Shown here: positions 17,056 to 26,231 of the stretch, piece by piece
Layout of the letters: every line of letters starts with the position of its first letter
Numbering within the stretch: position 1 is the first letter of the stretch
Origin: 21-14-0-10-47-8 sp966211795
Lineage (GTDB): Bacteria; Bdellovibrionota; Bdellovibrionia; Bdellovibrionales; Bdellovibrionaceae
NCBI GenBank assembly: GCA_966211795.1
Contig: CBIHNW010000006.1
Span: 62,001-126,000, forward strand
DNA length: 64,000 nt
Direction: 5' to 3'
Position numbers and translations under genes: made by a program
Notes under the pieces: model-generated
What the model saw: only the letters and a program-made list of their open reading frames with translations
The model's database searches: none
Told to the model about the DNA's origin: nothing

Positions 17056-18990
17056 TCAAAATCCGTTGGCAGCACCTTTGAGCAACATTGAGAGCTGGCG
17101 GCTGGAATCGAGATCTCGGGCCTCGGGATACCTTTCTGCTGCAGTTTTGCTAAAGCTTGCCATGTTCTTTTGACTTTCTTTCGAGCCGTCGAACATTGCT
17201 TGGTTCTGGCTGACGACTTGGTCCAATTCTTGGGTCGTGGGAAGACCATATTCTTTGGCGCTCAACAATTGCGGCGGCGCCATCCAGACGGAATATTCTT
17301 TCTTGTAAATTTCGACGGCTTCGCTCGGCCCCTTTTGTTTGCCAGCGGCGATCTCGGCACTGACTTTTTTCGCTAAGGCCAGAGACAGTTTCAGCTGAAT
17401 ATTTTCCTCGAGATAGCTCGTGGCGGCCGCCAAGCGTCGTTTGGTTTCAGGATTCAATTCCAAAATCTTGGCGATGATCGCTTTTCGCTCGGTCCAAGAC
17501 AGCTTTCGGTAAGAAATGCCACCGGTGGAACCCAGAGAGCGGCCCAGAAGCTGTTCAAGCTTATTCAAGGTGGTCGTGATCGAAGGAAAATAAAATCGTT
17601 TCTTGTCATCTCTTCGCCATTCATCCAGGTTGTGGCTCGAGACCAGGCCGATGGCGTGCAGACTTTCCAGTAAATTCGTGGGCTTAATTTCCATGACCGT
17701 TTGCAGGGCATAATTTTCGGGTAAGCTTCTTTTGAGCAGATTTAAAACTTCAACCGCACAGTTGTTGCTTAGGAAATAGTATTTATTTTTATAATTCCAA
17801 TGCGCTTCTAAAATCGTCGTTTCCAAAGATTTGAGCTGTCGGTCATTGAGCTTTAAGGGAATGCTGAAGATTTCTCGTTCTTCAATTTTGTTGTAATCGA
17901 TCATTCGCGAGCTCAGTCCCGAAGCAAAAAGAAATGTTGGATATTTTCCCGACATCCCATCGTAGGTGGAATAGTCAAAATCGGTGATACCGGCGGCCGG
18001 ACTGATGACGATGTGGTGCTCGACATCGAAAAGGCAATCTTCGGAAGCGACGGTCCGCTCGGGACTGCAATAAACCAAGCGAAGCATGGCGTGCCCGAAT
18101 CGGCTGACGACACCTTCACCAGGTCCCGCCATGAAATAGTGGATCTGGTACAGCAGACCTTTCGGCGCGCGCATCTGGGGACGAAAATCCGTCATCGTCG
18201 GTGAAAGATAAAACTGCTTGGCAAACTTGGAACAGGTTGCGTTCGCAAACGGCACGTGCGCCAAACGTTCAGAAAAATACCGGTAAAGCGCAGGCTTGCG
18301 GCATTTAAACTCGGGATCCAGAAGAAAAAATTCCATGTGCGTGGCAAAGGCTTCTGCCGAATTCTTGAATTCGTAAGGATCGACCGAGCGATTTTCAAAA
18401 AAGTTTCCGCGCAGGCGTGAGGTCCTTTGACTGCCGTTAAAATATTCATAAGTGAGATTTAAAAATTCAGGATCACCCGAGATGCGCCCTTTTTTCTGAG
18501 ATAAAACATAACAATCGGGATCAAAGGTCTTCGCTTTGTCCTCGGGCGAGTCGGGATCATAGTTACAGTTCTGCATCAGTTGCTTGCCGGTTTTGTACTC
18601 GAGCATATTTTGCCCCGAAAAATCGTAAGCATGCGAAAGCTCGTGGACGATGGTGGCAACGAGATAAGTGTGAAAGTCCGGATGTCGGGTGAAGCGAACG
18701 AAATTTTCTTTCTTCGGATTTTGCATATAGTCCTGAATCAAAGCTTCATTCAGTTGGACGGTCTTGCCGTCAATCCACTGTCCAGTGTGGGTCGTCCCGG
18801 ATTTCAATTTGAACTGCAGATCTGGCGGTAACACCGCTTTCATTTTCAAGGGAAGGATCTGCAGAGCCTCTTCAATAAGGGTGGCCGAAGGGGCCTGCAG
18901 TCCTGGGGTGGGGGTGCTAATGGTCAAGGCGCTAGCCTTAGCTGCAAAAAAAAGGAAGGAGCCAGTGGTGACGAAATTTTTGAAATTCAT
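17056..18990 (-). CDS. Secreted two-domain protein: HExxH metalloprotease-like + DUF4105
   Basis: 644 residues with a signal peptide (FVTTGSFLFFAAKASA). Residues ~45-245 contain a zinc-protease signature HELSH at 116-120 and a downstream SAEAFATHMEFFL (E213), which could provide the third zinc ligand, as in gluzincins. Residues ~278-430 match DUF4105 (Lnb N-terminal-like, NlpC/P60-related): SRFGHAMLRL with H300 and FLSNNCAVEVLNLL with C411, the likely Cys-His pair. A helical tail follows. The operon partner upstream is a small secreted protein 25 bp away, and a further secreted gene follows. Role in remodelling envelope or prey-derived material is inferred. Confidence 0.82.
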   Translation of the reverse strand: MNFKNFVTTGSFLFFAAKASALTISTPTPGLQAPSATLIEEALQILPLKMKAVLPPDLQFKLKSGTTHTGQWIDGKTVQLNEALIQDYMQNPKKENFVRFTRHPDFHTYLVATIVHELSHAYDFSGQNMLEYKTGKQLMQNCNYDPDSPEDKAKTFDPDCYVLSQKKGRISGDPEFLNLTYEYFNGSQRTSRLRGNFFENRSVDPYEFKNSAEAFATHMEFFLLDPEFKCRKPALYRYFSERLAHVPFANATCSKFAKQFYLSPTMTDFRPQMRAPKGLLYQIHYFMAGPGEGVVSRFGHAMLRLVYCSPERTVASEDCLFDVEHHIVISPAAGITDFDYSTYDGMSGKYPTFLFASGLSSRMIDYNKIEEREIFSIPLKLNDRQLKSLETTILEAHWNYKNKYYFLSNNCAVEVLNLLKRSLPENYALQTVMEIKPTNLLESLHAIGLVSSHNLDEWRRDDKKRFYFPSITTTLNKLEQLLGRSLGSTGGISYRKLSWTERKAIIAKILELNPETKRRLAAATSYLEENIQLKLSLALAKKVSAEIAAGKQKGPSEAVEIYKKEYSVWMAPPQLLSAKEYGLPTTQELDQVVSQNQAMFDGSKESQKNMASFSKTAAERYPEARDLDSSRQLSMLLKGAANGF

Positions 18991-19015
18991 AAGTCCTCCT
19001 TCCTATTTTGAGATC

Positions 19016-19384
19016 TTATCTTTGCGATTGCGCTGACTCTTGCGCCATTTTCTGATCTGCCTCTTGGATCATGGCCTGAACGACTTTGTCGGGTGTTTGT
19101 TTGGTCGACACCGAAATTCGTTTGATGGCTTCATGCAGGAATCCGCTCATTTCGCCTGTCGCACGGAAAGTCGCGATGTCGTCGGCTGCAATCTCGACGA
19201 TTTCTTTGCAGGGTCCGCCAAGGCCAGGGCCTGTTCCGACCGTCTCGGAAGTAGCGCCACCCAGCAAGGCCGGACCGGCCAGCACGGAAGCGGCGCTGCT
19301 GACCAATGGATTTTCGCCGTTTCCAGCAAACGCACTGAATGAAGCCGTCAGGGCTAGGGTGATCAAGATCATTTTCGTTTTCAT
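19016..19384 (-). CDS. Small secreted protein
   Basis: The ATG at 19384 sits behind GAGGAG and opens 122 residues with signal peptide MKTKMILITLALTASFSAFA; a longer frame to 19477 lacks a ribosome-binding site. The mature part has a Gly/Ala-rich segment (AGPALLGGATSETVGTGPG), one cysteine and a helical C-terminus ending in Gln/Ser-rich residues. Single cysteine and small size suggest no internal disulfide. First gene of the operon with the HExxH-DUF4105 protein, 25 bp away. Confidence 0.75.
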   Translation of the reverse strand: MKTKMILITLALTASFSAFAGNGENPLVSSAASVLAGPALLGGATSETVGTGPGLGGPCKEIVEIAADDIATFRATGEMSGFLHEAIKRISVSTKQTPDKVVQAMIQEADQKMAQESAQSQR

Positions 19385-19739
19385 AAAGACTCCTCTATTT
19401 TTTTCTTCGCGCCTTTTTGACGGGAAGGGGTTTAGGTTGAAATCAAAGATAGCAATGAAAGCCGGTTCGCCGGTCACACATGACCTGACTTGTTTGGGCT
19501 CATTGTCGGATAGGTAAACGGCTGAATTTTAAGGGTCTCTCTGCATTGTCTTAAAATTCTGGTTTGGTTTCGATTCCACAAAGGCCATCAGGAGATGCCG
19601 ATCGGGATGCGAAACGAAAAGCGCTCAACAAGTGTCGAAGAAATGGACGCCACTCAATGCCGGAATGGTTTTTATCTCAATGGTGGTGACAAGTGATGGG
19701 TCACGACCGTGGCAAGCTCATTGCTGAAGGTGGAGGGAT
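19385..19739. other. Divergent promoter region of the secreted operon and the sigma-like gene
   Basis: 355 bp without a gene. It holds a 10-bp inverted repeat at 19524-19559. Promoters for the minus-strand operon and for the sigma-like gene must both lie here. Nothing else was seen. Confidence 0.55.
19524..19559. promoter_or_regulatory. 10-bp perfect inverted repeat upstream of the sigma-like gene
   Basis: GAATTTTAAG (19524-19533) and CTTAAAATTC (19550-19559) flank 16 nt. The centre-to-centre distance of the arms is 26 bp, which would suit a dimeric regulator. It lies 180 bp upstream of the sigma-like gene and 140 bp upstream of the divergent operon. Confidence 0.45.
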
Positions 19740-20810
19740 ATGGATCAACAGCTTCAATTCTTTAGAAACTTATTTTTAAAACCGCTCTTAAGTATCGCCT
19801 TCGTGTTGATCCTGGCTGGCCAAGCAACAGCCGCGAACACCTGCCAGTCTTTATACCAATCAACGGAAAAAAATGTTTATCCCGATAAGGCCGAACTCGA
19901 AGCCTTATTTCGAAAACGCGACAATCTTTCAGAAGCGGAAGCCCGTCGTTACGAGGAAAAAATTCTTTTGCCCAAGTTCATCGGCCTGGCGAAGCACTGG
20001 GCAGCCGAGAAAGCGAAAATCTACAAGCAGATTCCGGCCGACGATATTCATCAGGCAGCCTTGCTGGGACTGGTGGAAGCGATGCGAGAGTATAAGGCGG
20101 ACTCGGCTTATATGTTTTCAACGTTTGCATGGGCTTCGGTGCAAGACCGCATCTTGCAAACCATCGGGGCTTTGTATCCCGGAGCCGCCAAAGTGAATCA
20201 TTTCTATCTGTTCAGCCGCGTGACCCGGTTGAAGATGGAATTGAAAGAAAAGTTGAAACGCGAAACGACGGTCAGCGAGATCGCGGCGGAAAACGAAAAG
20301 CGGGGCATGAGTCCGCTTCCAGAGCACGTCATTCAAAATTTATTGCAATGGAATTTGCATCTTAAAAATATCCAAACCGAAGTCACCGTTTCCGACAATC
20401 GAGACGAGGCCAACGTCAGTTACCGAGTTCCCGCACTGGATTTAGCGGAAGCTCCGGGTCTGTCGGTGGAGGAGCGGGTGGTCTTACGTGAATTTGAAAA
20501 TGGTCTGATTCAGAACATGCAGTCCGCACTGGCCACCGAGCACGCCACCGCCCGCGGCGACAGTCTTGAAATCCTGCTCGGATACCTGGGACTGAAAATC
20601 GCTCAGGAAAAAAGCGGACGCTCTTATTTTGTGGTGGCCTCGGCGCAGACGTTTCGTGACATCGCCGATGCCAAGGGCATTTCGCAAGCCCGGGTTTCTC
20701 AGATCATTGAAAAAAGCAAACGCCGGATTGCCAATTCGCTGCGAAATTCGCAGAGAGGGGATTTCATTCCGTTCTTCGAGGAGCTTTTCACTCTTCATGG
20801 GCCGCAGTGA
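19740..20810 (+). CDS. Sigma-70 family protein with an N-terminal signal peptide or membrane anchor
   Basis: 356 residues. The ATG at 19740 has a strong ribosome-binding site (GGTGGAGGG) and no other ATG occurs before residue 115. Residues 9-32 form a signal peptide or anchor: Arg9 and Lys14, a hydrophobic core (LLSIAFVLILAG) and ATA-A as a possible cleavage site. Residues ~74-145 are a sigma region 2: LLPKFIGLAKHWA, then DDIHQAALLGLVEAMREY and FSTFAWASVQDRI, matching the DLIQEG...GL...A...F and FSTYA...IR signature. A region-3-like helix (ETTVSEIAAEN) follows. Region 4 is at ~303-335 (TFRDIADAKGISQARVSQII). A sigma factor should be cytoplasmic, so either it is tethered to the inner membrane and released, or the fold works outside the cytoplasm. 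No anti-sigma gene is adjacent. Confidence 0.85.
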   Translation: MDQQLQFFRNLFLKPLLSIAFVLILAGQATAANTCQSLYQSTEKNVYPDKAELEALFRKRDNLSEAEARRYEEKILLPKFIGLAKHWAAEKAKIYKQIPADDIHQAALLGLVEAMREYKADSAYMFSTFAWASVQDRILQTIGALYPGAAKVNHFYLFSRVTRLKMELKEKLKRETTVSEIAAENEKRGMSPLPEHVIQNLLQWNLHLKNIQTEVTVSDNRDEANVSYRVPALDLAEAPGLSVEERVVLREFENGLIQNMQSALATEHATARGDSLEILLGYLGLKIAQEKSGRSYFVVASAQTFRDIADAKGISQARVSQIIEKSKRRIANSLRNSQRGDFIPFFEELFTLHGPQ

Positions 20811-20813
20811 ATT

Positions 20814-21392
20814 TTAGCCGGCGGCTTTTTCTTCGTCGGATTTGATGATCTCGAGATGCGGCTCGAATGGCAGATCGCCGAAAGATTCACTGCGGAAATG
20901 ATACAAGATTTTGCTTCGCGTATTGATGGCCACGACCCCACCTAGCTGCAAGTGGTGACCTGATTCGGGCGAGGACTTGGTCTGGCGATGCCCCTGCATG
21001 GCGAGCTTCGCTGCGTTGACGAAGGATTTTGGTTGCACCAGCGCCAGGATGCCGCGTTTCAGTCCGGCGGCGCGAAAGCTTTCCAAAGTGGGATCGGTCA
21101 AGATCATGGCGCCTTCCATGCTCATGTCCTCTTTGAATTTCTCGATAAAGTCAGGACTGCCGTTGCCGATAAAGACCAGCTTCGCGCCGGATTTTTCGTA
21201 CTTTTCGTGCTCGCTCCAAACTTGGCTCGCGTGCGCGCGGCAGGCCATGCACGCAAAATGCCGAAGAAAAATCAGGATGACAGTTTGTTTCTGCCACAGC
21301 TGACCAATTTTTAATTTTTCGCCCGATGGCAGCCAGGCCGAGCTATTGGCCAGGCTCACGATATCAACGTAACCAGAGGTGGATTGAGTCAT
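20814..21392 (-). CDS. Thioredoxin-fold AhpC/TSA-like protein (PRXL2 type)
   Basis: 192 residues from the ATG at 21392. The peroxiredoxin-like core is clear: a strand TVILIFLRHFACMACRAHA with C48-x-x-C51 at the end of the strand, then AKLVFIGNGSPDFIEKFKED, ILTDPTLESFRAAGLKRG, and a late strand GGVVAINTRSKILYHFRSE. This order fits the AhpC-TSA_2/PRXL2 group, where the Cys pair may support thiol redox activity. No signal peptide, so cytoplasmic. The start has a weak ribosome-binding site. It ends three bases from the convergent sigma-like gene. Confidence 0.8.
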   Translation of the reverse strand: MTQSTSGYVDIVSLANSSAWLPSGEKLKIGQLWQKQTVILIFLRHFACMACRAHASQVWSEHEKYEKSGAKLVFIGNGSPDFIEKFKEDMSMEGAMILTDPTLESFRAAGLKRGILALVQPKSFVNAAKLAMQGHRQTKSSPESGHHLQLGGVVAINTRSKILYHFRSESFGDLPFEPHLEIIKSDEEKAAG

Positions 21393-21490
21393 GAATGAAT
21401 TGTTCCATCTTCGTGTGCCTGATGCCAGGCCAGCCCGCAAAGAAACTTTTTTCCCTGGACCTGATGTGAAGACAACGACAAGATAAGGTC

Positions 21491-22333
21491 ATGAATCGGA
21501 AGATCCGTATTTTTTTATGTCTTTCCTTTTTGCCTGGTTTTTTGCTTGGCGGCTGCGGAAGCTTCACCGGAAAATCAGACGCAAGCCTTCCTGCCGAGCG
21601 CGCGCCGGGCTCGCGACCACAAACGGGTTTTCTCTGGGTCTTTGCGATGAACGGCGGGACCGAATCCGCGGTCTCGGACATTCATTATCTTTCGCAGGGA
21701 CATTTTCGGCAAACTCAGGGCCCCTTTGAATGCTCGGTTCAAATCGAAGCGGAAGAACTGAATCTCGAGCAGAAATCGGTTCAGCAAAAAGCGCACGTGG
21801 ATTGCGGTGAGAAGCAGGTGAACACGGTTTGTGAAACCAACAAACACGAGGAACCTTTCGAAATTCGCATCGAAAAAGATGGCAAATACCTCAAGGCCCT
21901 CTTGGGCTGCGACAATGGCCAGAACGAGGTCCCACCACGCATCGTGTTTCCGGGGACCACGATCATGTCCTCGACCGTGCTTGAGCCCCGTACGGATGAA
22001 AGCACCATTCGCTCGACGACGGTGTTTCCGTATAAAACTCACCAAAATTATGCTTGGATCATGTTCGTGAGCTCTGATCACAAGGTCCTTCACGTGCGAA
22101 CGGAGCTGACCTACGAAAAACCATTGTCGGAATGGCCAGGCTTTCCAAAAAGCCTGAAAGTTTCGAACGACGGCCGCAGCGGCGCTTACGAGAAAGTCGT
22201 GAATTCCGAAAATGGTAATTTCATTCTCGGCGACCAATACCACGTCGCCAAAACCGATCCGGGTGGCAATCTGCGCATCCGCGTTTACATCGAAGATCAT
22301 CTCGCCGATGAATACTGGCTGCGGTTTTTGTAA
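21491..22333 (+). CDS. Lipoprotein of unknown function
   Basis: 280 residues with a canonical lipobox (FLLGG before Cys22). The mature part starts with a flexible linker, then beta-rich segments with four more cysteines (PFECSVQI, HVDCGEKQ, NTVCETN, LLGCDNG), which could make two disulfides. A long middle segment has regular strands (RIVFPGTTIMSSTVLEP, YAWIMFVSSDHKVLHV) and the C-terminus is again stranded (LRIRVYIEDHLADEYWL). No family recognised. The start overlaps no other gene and is divergent from the thioredoxin-fold gene. Confidence 0.75.
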   Translation: MNRKIRIFLCLSFLPGFLLGGCGSFTGKSDASLPAERAPGSRPQTGFLWVFAMNGGTESAVSDIHYLSQGHFRQTQGPFECSVQIEAEELNLEQKSVQQKAHVDCGEKQVNTVCETNKHEEPFEIRIEKDGKYLKALLGCDNGQNEVPPRIVFPGTTIMSSTVLEPRTDESTIRSTTVFPYKTHQNYAWIMFVSSDHKVLHVRTELTYEKPLSEWPGFPKSLKVSNDGRSGAYEKVVNSENGNFILGDQYHVAKTDPGGNLRIRVYIEDHLADEYWLRFL

Positions 22334-22441
22334 GGCGTTCGCCGGAAAGCAAGCTTTGACGTCGCGTCTCGGTCTCGGCATGAAAGAAGCTGATGGTCAC
22401 ACGATTTTATTTTTCGGCGCGCAAGCTGGAAATGAGAACCA

Positions 22442-24364
22442 TTACAAATTCAACTCGTAAACGGCGATCTGTCCGTTTTGCAGCAGGACCACGAAGCGCA
22501 GATGTCCGTCGGATGTAAAGTATCCGCTTTGTGGTTCAAGTGCATCTGTTGGCAGCGTGACAAAGTCTTGAGAGCTATTTGGATTCACGGATCCGTCGGA
22601 ACCAAAGCCGTAATCTCGCTGACCATCATCATCCAAGCGGACCAATCGTGGACCGGCGCCGCTGTGGCCGCCGATGATGATCATCTTTCCATCTGGTTGC
22701 AAGACAACGTCATGCAGGTAATCTGACAGGAAACCGTCGGCAACAACACCTTTGCCACCACCAAAGGATGAATCGACCTGACCGTTCTCGAGAAATCTGA
22801 CCAGTCCGTAATCGCTATTCACCCGGCCGGCTAAGAGCAGTTTTCCATTCGGCAGAGATTTCATGAGGCTGAGAGATTGGTCTGAAACACCAAAGTCAAA
22901 ACCAGTGATTCCGGGGACTACAGATCCGAATGTGGTATCCAGTGCGCCATCAGTGCGAAGCGCGACCAGTCCGAAGCCGGCGCTCTTTCCTTGAGAATTG
23001 ATATTCGATGCCAGCAAAAGCTGGTTTGTGGAAGAGACGGTGGCGTTAACTGCGCTTGGGTAGGCGAGCTTTTGAATTCCGCCCGAGCCGAAGCTTGGGT
23101 CCAAGATTCCATTTTTGCTGAAGCGGGCGACCGCCAAAAAAACGCCGGTGCTGTTATTGCCCCATTGTCCGATGGCGAGAAGATTTCCGGCCGCGTCGGT
23201 CTGAATGTCTGAAAACGAATCCGAAGGTCCGCCCAGATCCAGAATCACTTTGCCGCCGCTGCCGAAAGCAGTGTCCAAGGACCCATCTGAATTCAATCGC
23301 AAGATCGCCCCATTGCCGCTGCTGTCACCAACCACGAGCAGGCGTTGATCGGAAAGCTCGATGACCTTATTGATGCTGCTCGCACTTCCCAGAGATTGTT
23401 TGACCAATCCGGCGGTGCCGAAGCTTGCGTCAACGGTGCCATCCGAATTCAGACGTAGCAAATTGAAGCTGGTGTCGCCATATTTCGAAATCGGGATCAG
23501 CATTTTTTTATTTTTAAGCTCGACCAGTTGATTGGGTTGTCCGCCGACGACAGGATTCACGACGCTGACCTTGCCATTGACGCCAAAATTTTGCGAAGGG
23601 CTGCCGGGTGCGGGCAAAATCAGGCTCGGATCCAAAGAGCTTCCGGTTCGGCAAGCCAATGAGAGCTTTCGGTCGGCGCCATTTTCTTGATATGAAAATC
23701 GGCTCGGGAAAATATGCAGTTGGCCTGGGACATTCTGTTCGACGTTGAAACCAAGATCAAAATCTTCAGAGACGTAGCGAATCTCGGGAAGACCGACCAC
23801 CTTTCGGAGAGCCTTAAAGTCCAATCTTTTGACGGCCTGATTTGCTGGCAGAGTGAAGACCTGGGCTTGGCTTTCGGTCGCTTGCAATGACGTGCGAACG
23901 AGAACTTCGACTTGATCGGCTTGCGGTGAAAGACTTTGGCAAAAAGCTTCGACTGGATTTGGCGGCGGATTCTGTGGATCCAGCGCAGTTTCGGATCGTT
24001 CGTAAATTCCGTCGCGGTACCCGATGACGAGACCGTTGATGGATTTCAGACCAAGACCGTCGGTTGAGACCGGGTCTTTTTGCACATCGCATTTGGTGGC
24101 AAAATTAAAAAGAATGCTGGCAAGCGATCCCTGAATATCGATGGACGAGAAAACGGCCGGATGGCCTTCACACGTGAAGCCGGGAACGAAGCGATAATAA
24201 GTGCCAGGCTTTCCTTCGTAAACACCACCATTACCGCTGTCGGTTTCGGTTTTTTGTTGGTCGGATGAGCTGAGCTGGGTGAATTGAATGCGCGAGCAAT
24301 TTTGAAAAGAGAGAACGAAAACCAACAGCACTGGCAACAGAGCATATTTCAAAATGCGCGACAT
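22442..24364 (-). CDS. Delta-60 repeat lipoprotein
   Basis: The ATG at 24364 follows TGGGGGAC and opens a signal with lipobox LSFQN-Cys23; an upstream frame to 24472 lacks support. 640 residues. From about residue 290 on, blade-like repeats occur with the delta-60 pattern: LRLNSDGTVDASFGTAGLV, LRLNSDGSLDTAFGSGGKV, ARFSKNGILDPSFGSGGI, and a following strand ending in G-Q. These repeats form a beta-propeller in other bacterial surface proteins. The N-terminal ~270 residues are a separate beta-rich region with cysteines. Attachment to the outer membrane through the lipid anchor is likely. Confidence 0.82.
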   Translation of the reverse strand: MSRILKYALLPVLLVFVLSFQNCSRIQFTQLSSSDQQKTETDSGNGGVYEGKPGTYYRFVPGFTCEGHPAVFSSIDIQGSLASILFNFATKCDVQKDPVSTDGLGLKSINGLVIGYRDGIYERSETALDPQNPPPNPVEAFCQSLSPQADQVEVLVRTSLQATESQAQVFTLPANQAVKRLDFKALRKVVGLPEIRYVSEDFDLGFNVEQNVPGQLHIFPSRFSYQENGADRKLSLACRTGSSLDPSLILPAPGSPSQNFGVNGKVSVVNPVVGGQPNQLVELKNKKMLIPISKYGDTSFNLLRLNSDGTVDASFGTAGLVKQSLGSASSINKVIELSDQRLLVVGDSSGNGAILRLNSDGSLDTAFGSGGKVILDLGGPSDSFSDIQTDAAGNLLAIGQWGNNSTGVFLAVARFSKNGILDPSFGSGGIQKLAYPSAVNATVSSTNQLLLASNINSQGKSAGFGLVALRTDGALDTTFGSVVPGITGFDFGVSDQSLSLMKSLPNGKLLLAGRVNSDYGLVRFLENGQVDSSFGGGKGVVADGFLSDYLHDVVLQPDGKMIIIGGHSGAGPRLVRLDDDGQRDYGFGSDGSVNPNSSQDFVTLPTDALEPQSGYFTSDGHLRFVVLLQNGQIAVYELNL

Positions 24365-24569
24365 TTCGGTCCCCCAATAATGAGGGTAGGCGAGTTGATT
24401 TGATTCCTCAAGCTGTTCTCGAAATGAGACGGACCCGTTGTTCTCTGATTCTGCGTCTTTTCCGCGGTCCAACTTTTTGAAAATACCGCCTCCGCTCTCT
24501 TGACCGATCGCCCACTCTTTCCGAACAGGTTTTAAGAGCTTAGCCTGACTGTTTCAAAAGGAGATTTTT

Positions 24570-26075
24570 TTGCAACCCCGCTTCAACTGGAAAGACTTTC
24601 TTTTAAAAGCGGACGAGCGCATCCGGCGCGGACAAGGAAAGCAGGTCGCCGAAGATCTGAAAAAAATTTCGCGAAATTCGCTGCCGCGGGCTTCGTGGGT
24701 GCAGTTTGCAAATCTGGGTCGTCGGGTTGGGGCTCCGCTCTTTTCTCTTCGTCTTTTGCAGCCTTTGATCCGTCAAGAAGTCGACCGACTTCATCCCGCG
24801 ACTTCGGAAGAGCTGACGGTCTACGCTTCGGTGTTGGCAAGGGTCGGGATCACCAGCGAAGCACAAGAGATTCTGGAAAAAGTGAAGGGCCCGCACAATC
24901 CCGAAGCCTATCTGTATCTGGCCCATATCGCGATTTACGGTTGGAACTATAAAGCGGCGACGGTCTTATTGAAAAAGTACATTCGTCTCAGTCGGGTGGA
25001 CGGTTACCGAAGATTTATAGCCGAGATGAATTTGCTGTCAGCGCAAACGGCGGAAGAAAATTTTCTCGAGGCCGATCGACTGTTCGCAAAACTCGAAATT
25101 GAATTGGCGACCCATTCGCATCACCTGCTTTTGGGAAATGCGTACGAGCTGGCCGCACAGGCCGCCCTGGTCAAGCGTCAGTTTCCACAGGCGCGCCAGT
25201 ATCTCGAGAAGTCGAAAGCTTTGCTACAGACCTCGCAAGGGGTGTATTTGTTGTACGCCGAAAAATGGTCCTGCCTGGTTGATCTGTATGAAAAGAAAGA
25301 TCGTCATCAGTTGCAGGCTCACGATCTGATCTCGCTGCAAAACGTGAAAGCGCGCGCGCAAGAGTCCAAAGACTGGGAAACACTTCGCGACTGTGATCTT
25401 TACGATGCGCTTTTAGCCGGCAACAAAGAGAAACTGAATTTCGTCATGATCGGGACACCGTATTCGAGCTACCGTCAGCGGGCCATGCGCCTGTCATCAA
25501 GCCGAATCGGTTACGCACAGAAAGCTATTTTGGGAAATGGCAATGGCGACGACGGATTGCTTTTTGATCTTCAGCTTGGCTTCTGTCCGAAGCGGCCCGC
25601 GGTTTCATTGGTGAAAGAGCCAAAACTTTTGACTTGTCTCAGAACCCTGGCGAGCGATTTTTACCGTCCCGTCAGCATCGGGCAAATGTACACGGCCGTA
25701 TATCCTGGCGAGTACTTCAACCCCTATTCCTCGCCGCAACAGGTGCGCAACTTGATTCAGCGACTGCGAAAGTGGGCGCAGGAAAACGAACTTCCATTTG
25801 AGATCCAGATGAAAAATCATGAGATGAAGCTTGTACTGGGCGCTGGACTGAATCTTCTGGTTCACAAGTCTTACAAAGAAAGGGCGCAGGCACCAAACGT
25901 GATCCTTGCCAAAGTGAAGTCGATTTTTGGCCCAAATCCATTCTCGAGCCAAGAGCTGGCCGAAACCCTGGGCGTTTCGCAACGAACGGCCCGGCGCTGG
26001 GTTGAGCATGGGCTCAGCAAACGCCGGCTTCGAATCTTTCTTCGTCAGGGCCGCAAGGCCTACCGCTTTCTTTAA
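24570..26075 (+). CDS. TPR / winged-helix / HTH transcriptional regulator
   Basis: 501 residues from a TTG start at 24570, decided by AAAAGGAG eight bases upstream. Residues ~40-330 are helical TPR-like pairs (ELTVYASVLARVGITSEAQE, LYLAHIAIYGWNYKAATVLL). Residues ~350-425 look like an OmpR-type winged helix (RTLASDFYRPVSIGQMYTAV, then SSPQQVRNLIQRLRKW and FEIQMKNHEMKLVL). Residues ~457-480 are a separate helix-turn-helix (SSQELAETLGVSQRTARRWV). Such TPR-plus-DNA-binding proteins are common orphan regulators in Bdellovibrio-like genomes. No signal peptide. The neighbouring FAD-oxidase operon may be a target, but this is only positional. Confidence 0.75.
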   Translation: MQPRFNWKDFLLKADERIRRGQGKQVAEDLKKISRNSLPRASWVQFANLGRRVGAPLFSLRLLQPLIRQEVDRLHPATSEELTVYASVLARVGITSEAQEILEKVKGPHNPEAYLYLAHIAIYGWNYKAATVLLKKYIRLSRVDGYRRFIAEMNLLSAQTAEENFLEADRLFAKLEIELATHSHHLLLGNAYELAAQAALVKRQFPQARQYLEKSKALLQTSQGVYLLYAEKWSCLVDLYEKKDRHQLQAHDLISLQNVKARAQESKDWETLRDCDLYDALLAGNKEKLNFVMIGTPYSSYRQRAMRLSSSRIGYAQKAILGNGNGDDGLLFDLQLGFCPKRPAVSLVKEPKLLTCLRTLASDFYRPVSIGQMYTAVYPGEYFNPYSSPQQVRNLIQRLRKWAQENELPFEIQMKNHEMKLVLGAGLNLLVHKSYKERAQAPNVILAKVKSIFGPNPFSSQELAETLGVSQRTARRWVEHGLSKRRLRIFLRQGRKAYRFL

Positions 26076-26085
26076 AGCCCGAACC

Positions 26086-26130
26086 ATCTCAAATCCCATC
26101 GAAGCTTTCGATTCCCATTTTGAGATTTTT
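26086..26130 (+). terminator. Imperfect hairpin with T-tract after the TPR regulator
   Basis: ATCTCAAA (26086-26093) pairs with TTTGAGAT (26119-26126). Inside it ATCGAA pairs with TTCGAT, with symmetrical TCCC bulges. TTTTT follows the outer stem. It begins 11 bp after the stop codon and is a plausible rho-independent terminator. The outer arms also carry the TCTCAAA half-site seen elsewhere. Confidence 0.55.
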
Positions 26131-26231
26131 CACGAGTGCTTGAAATCACAGCGGAAACTGTCTTTCACGCGACAATCATAAAACTCATCCCCGGGGACCG
26201 CGCGCTCTATGATTGTTTCATGGAGGTCATC

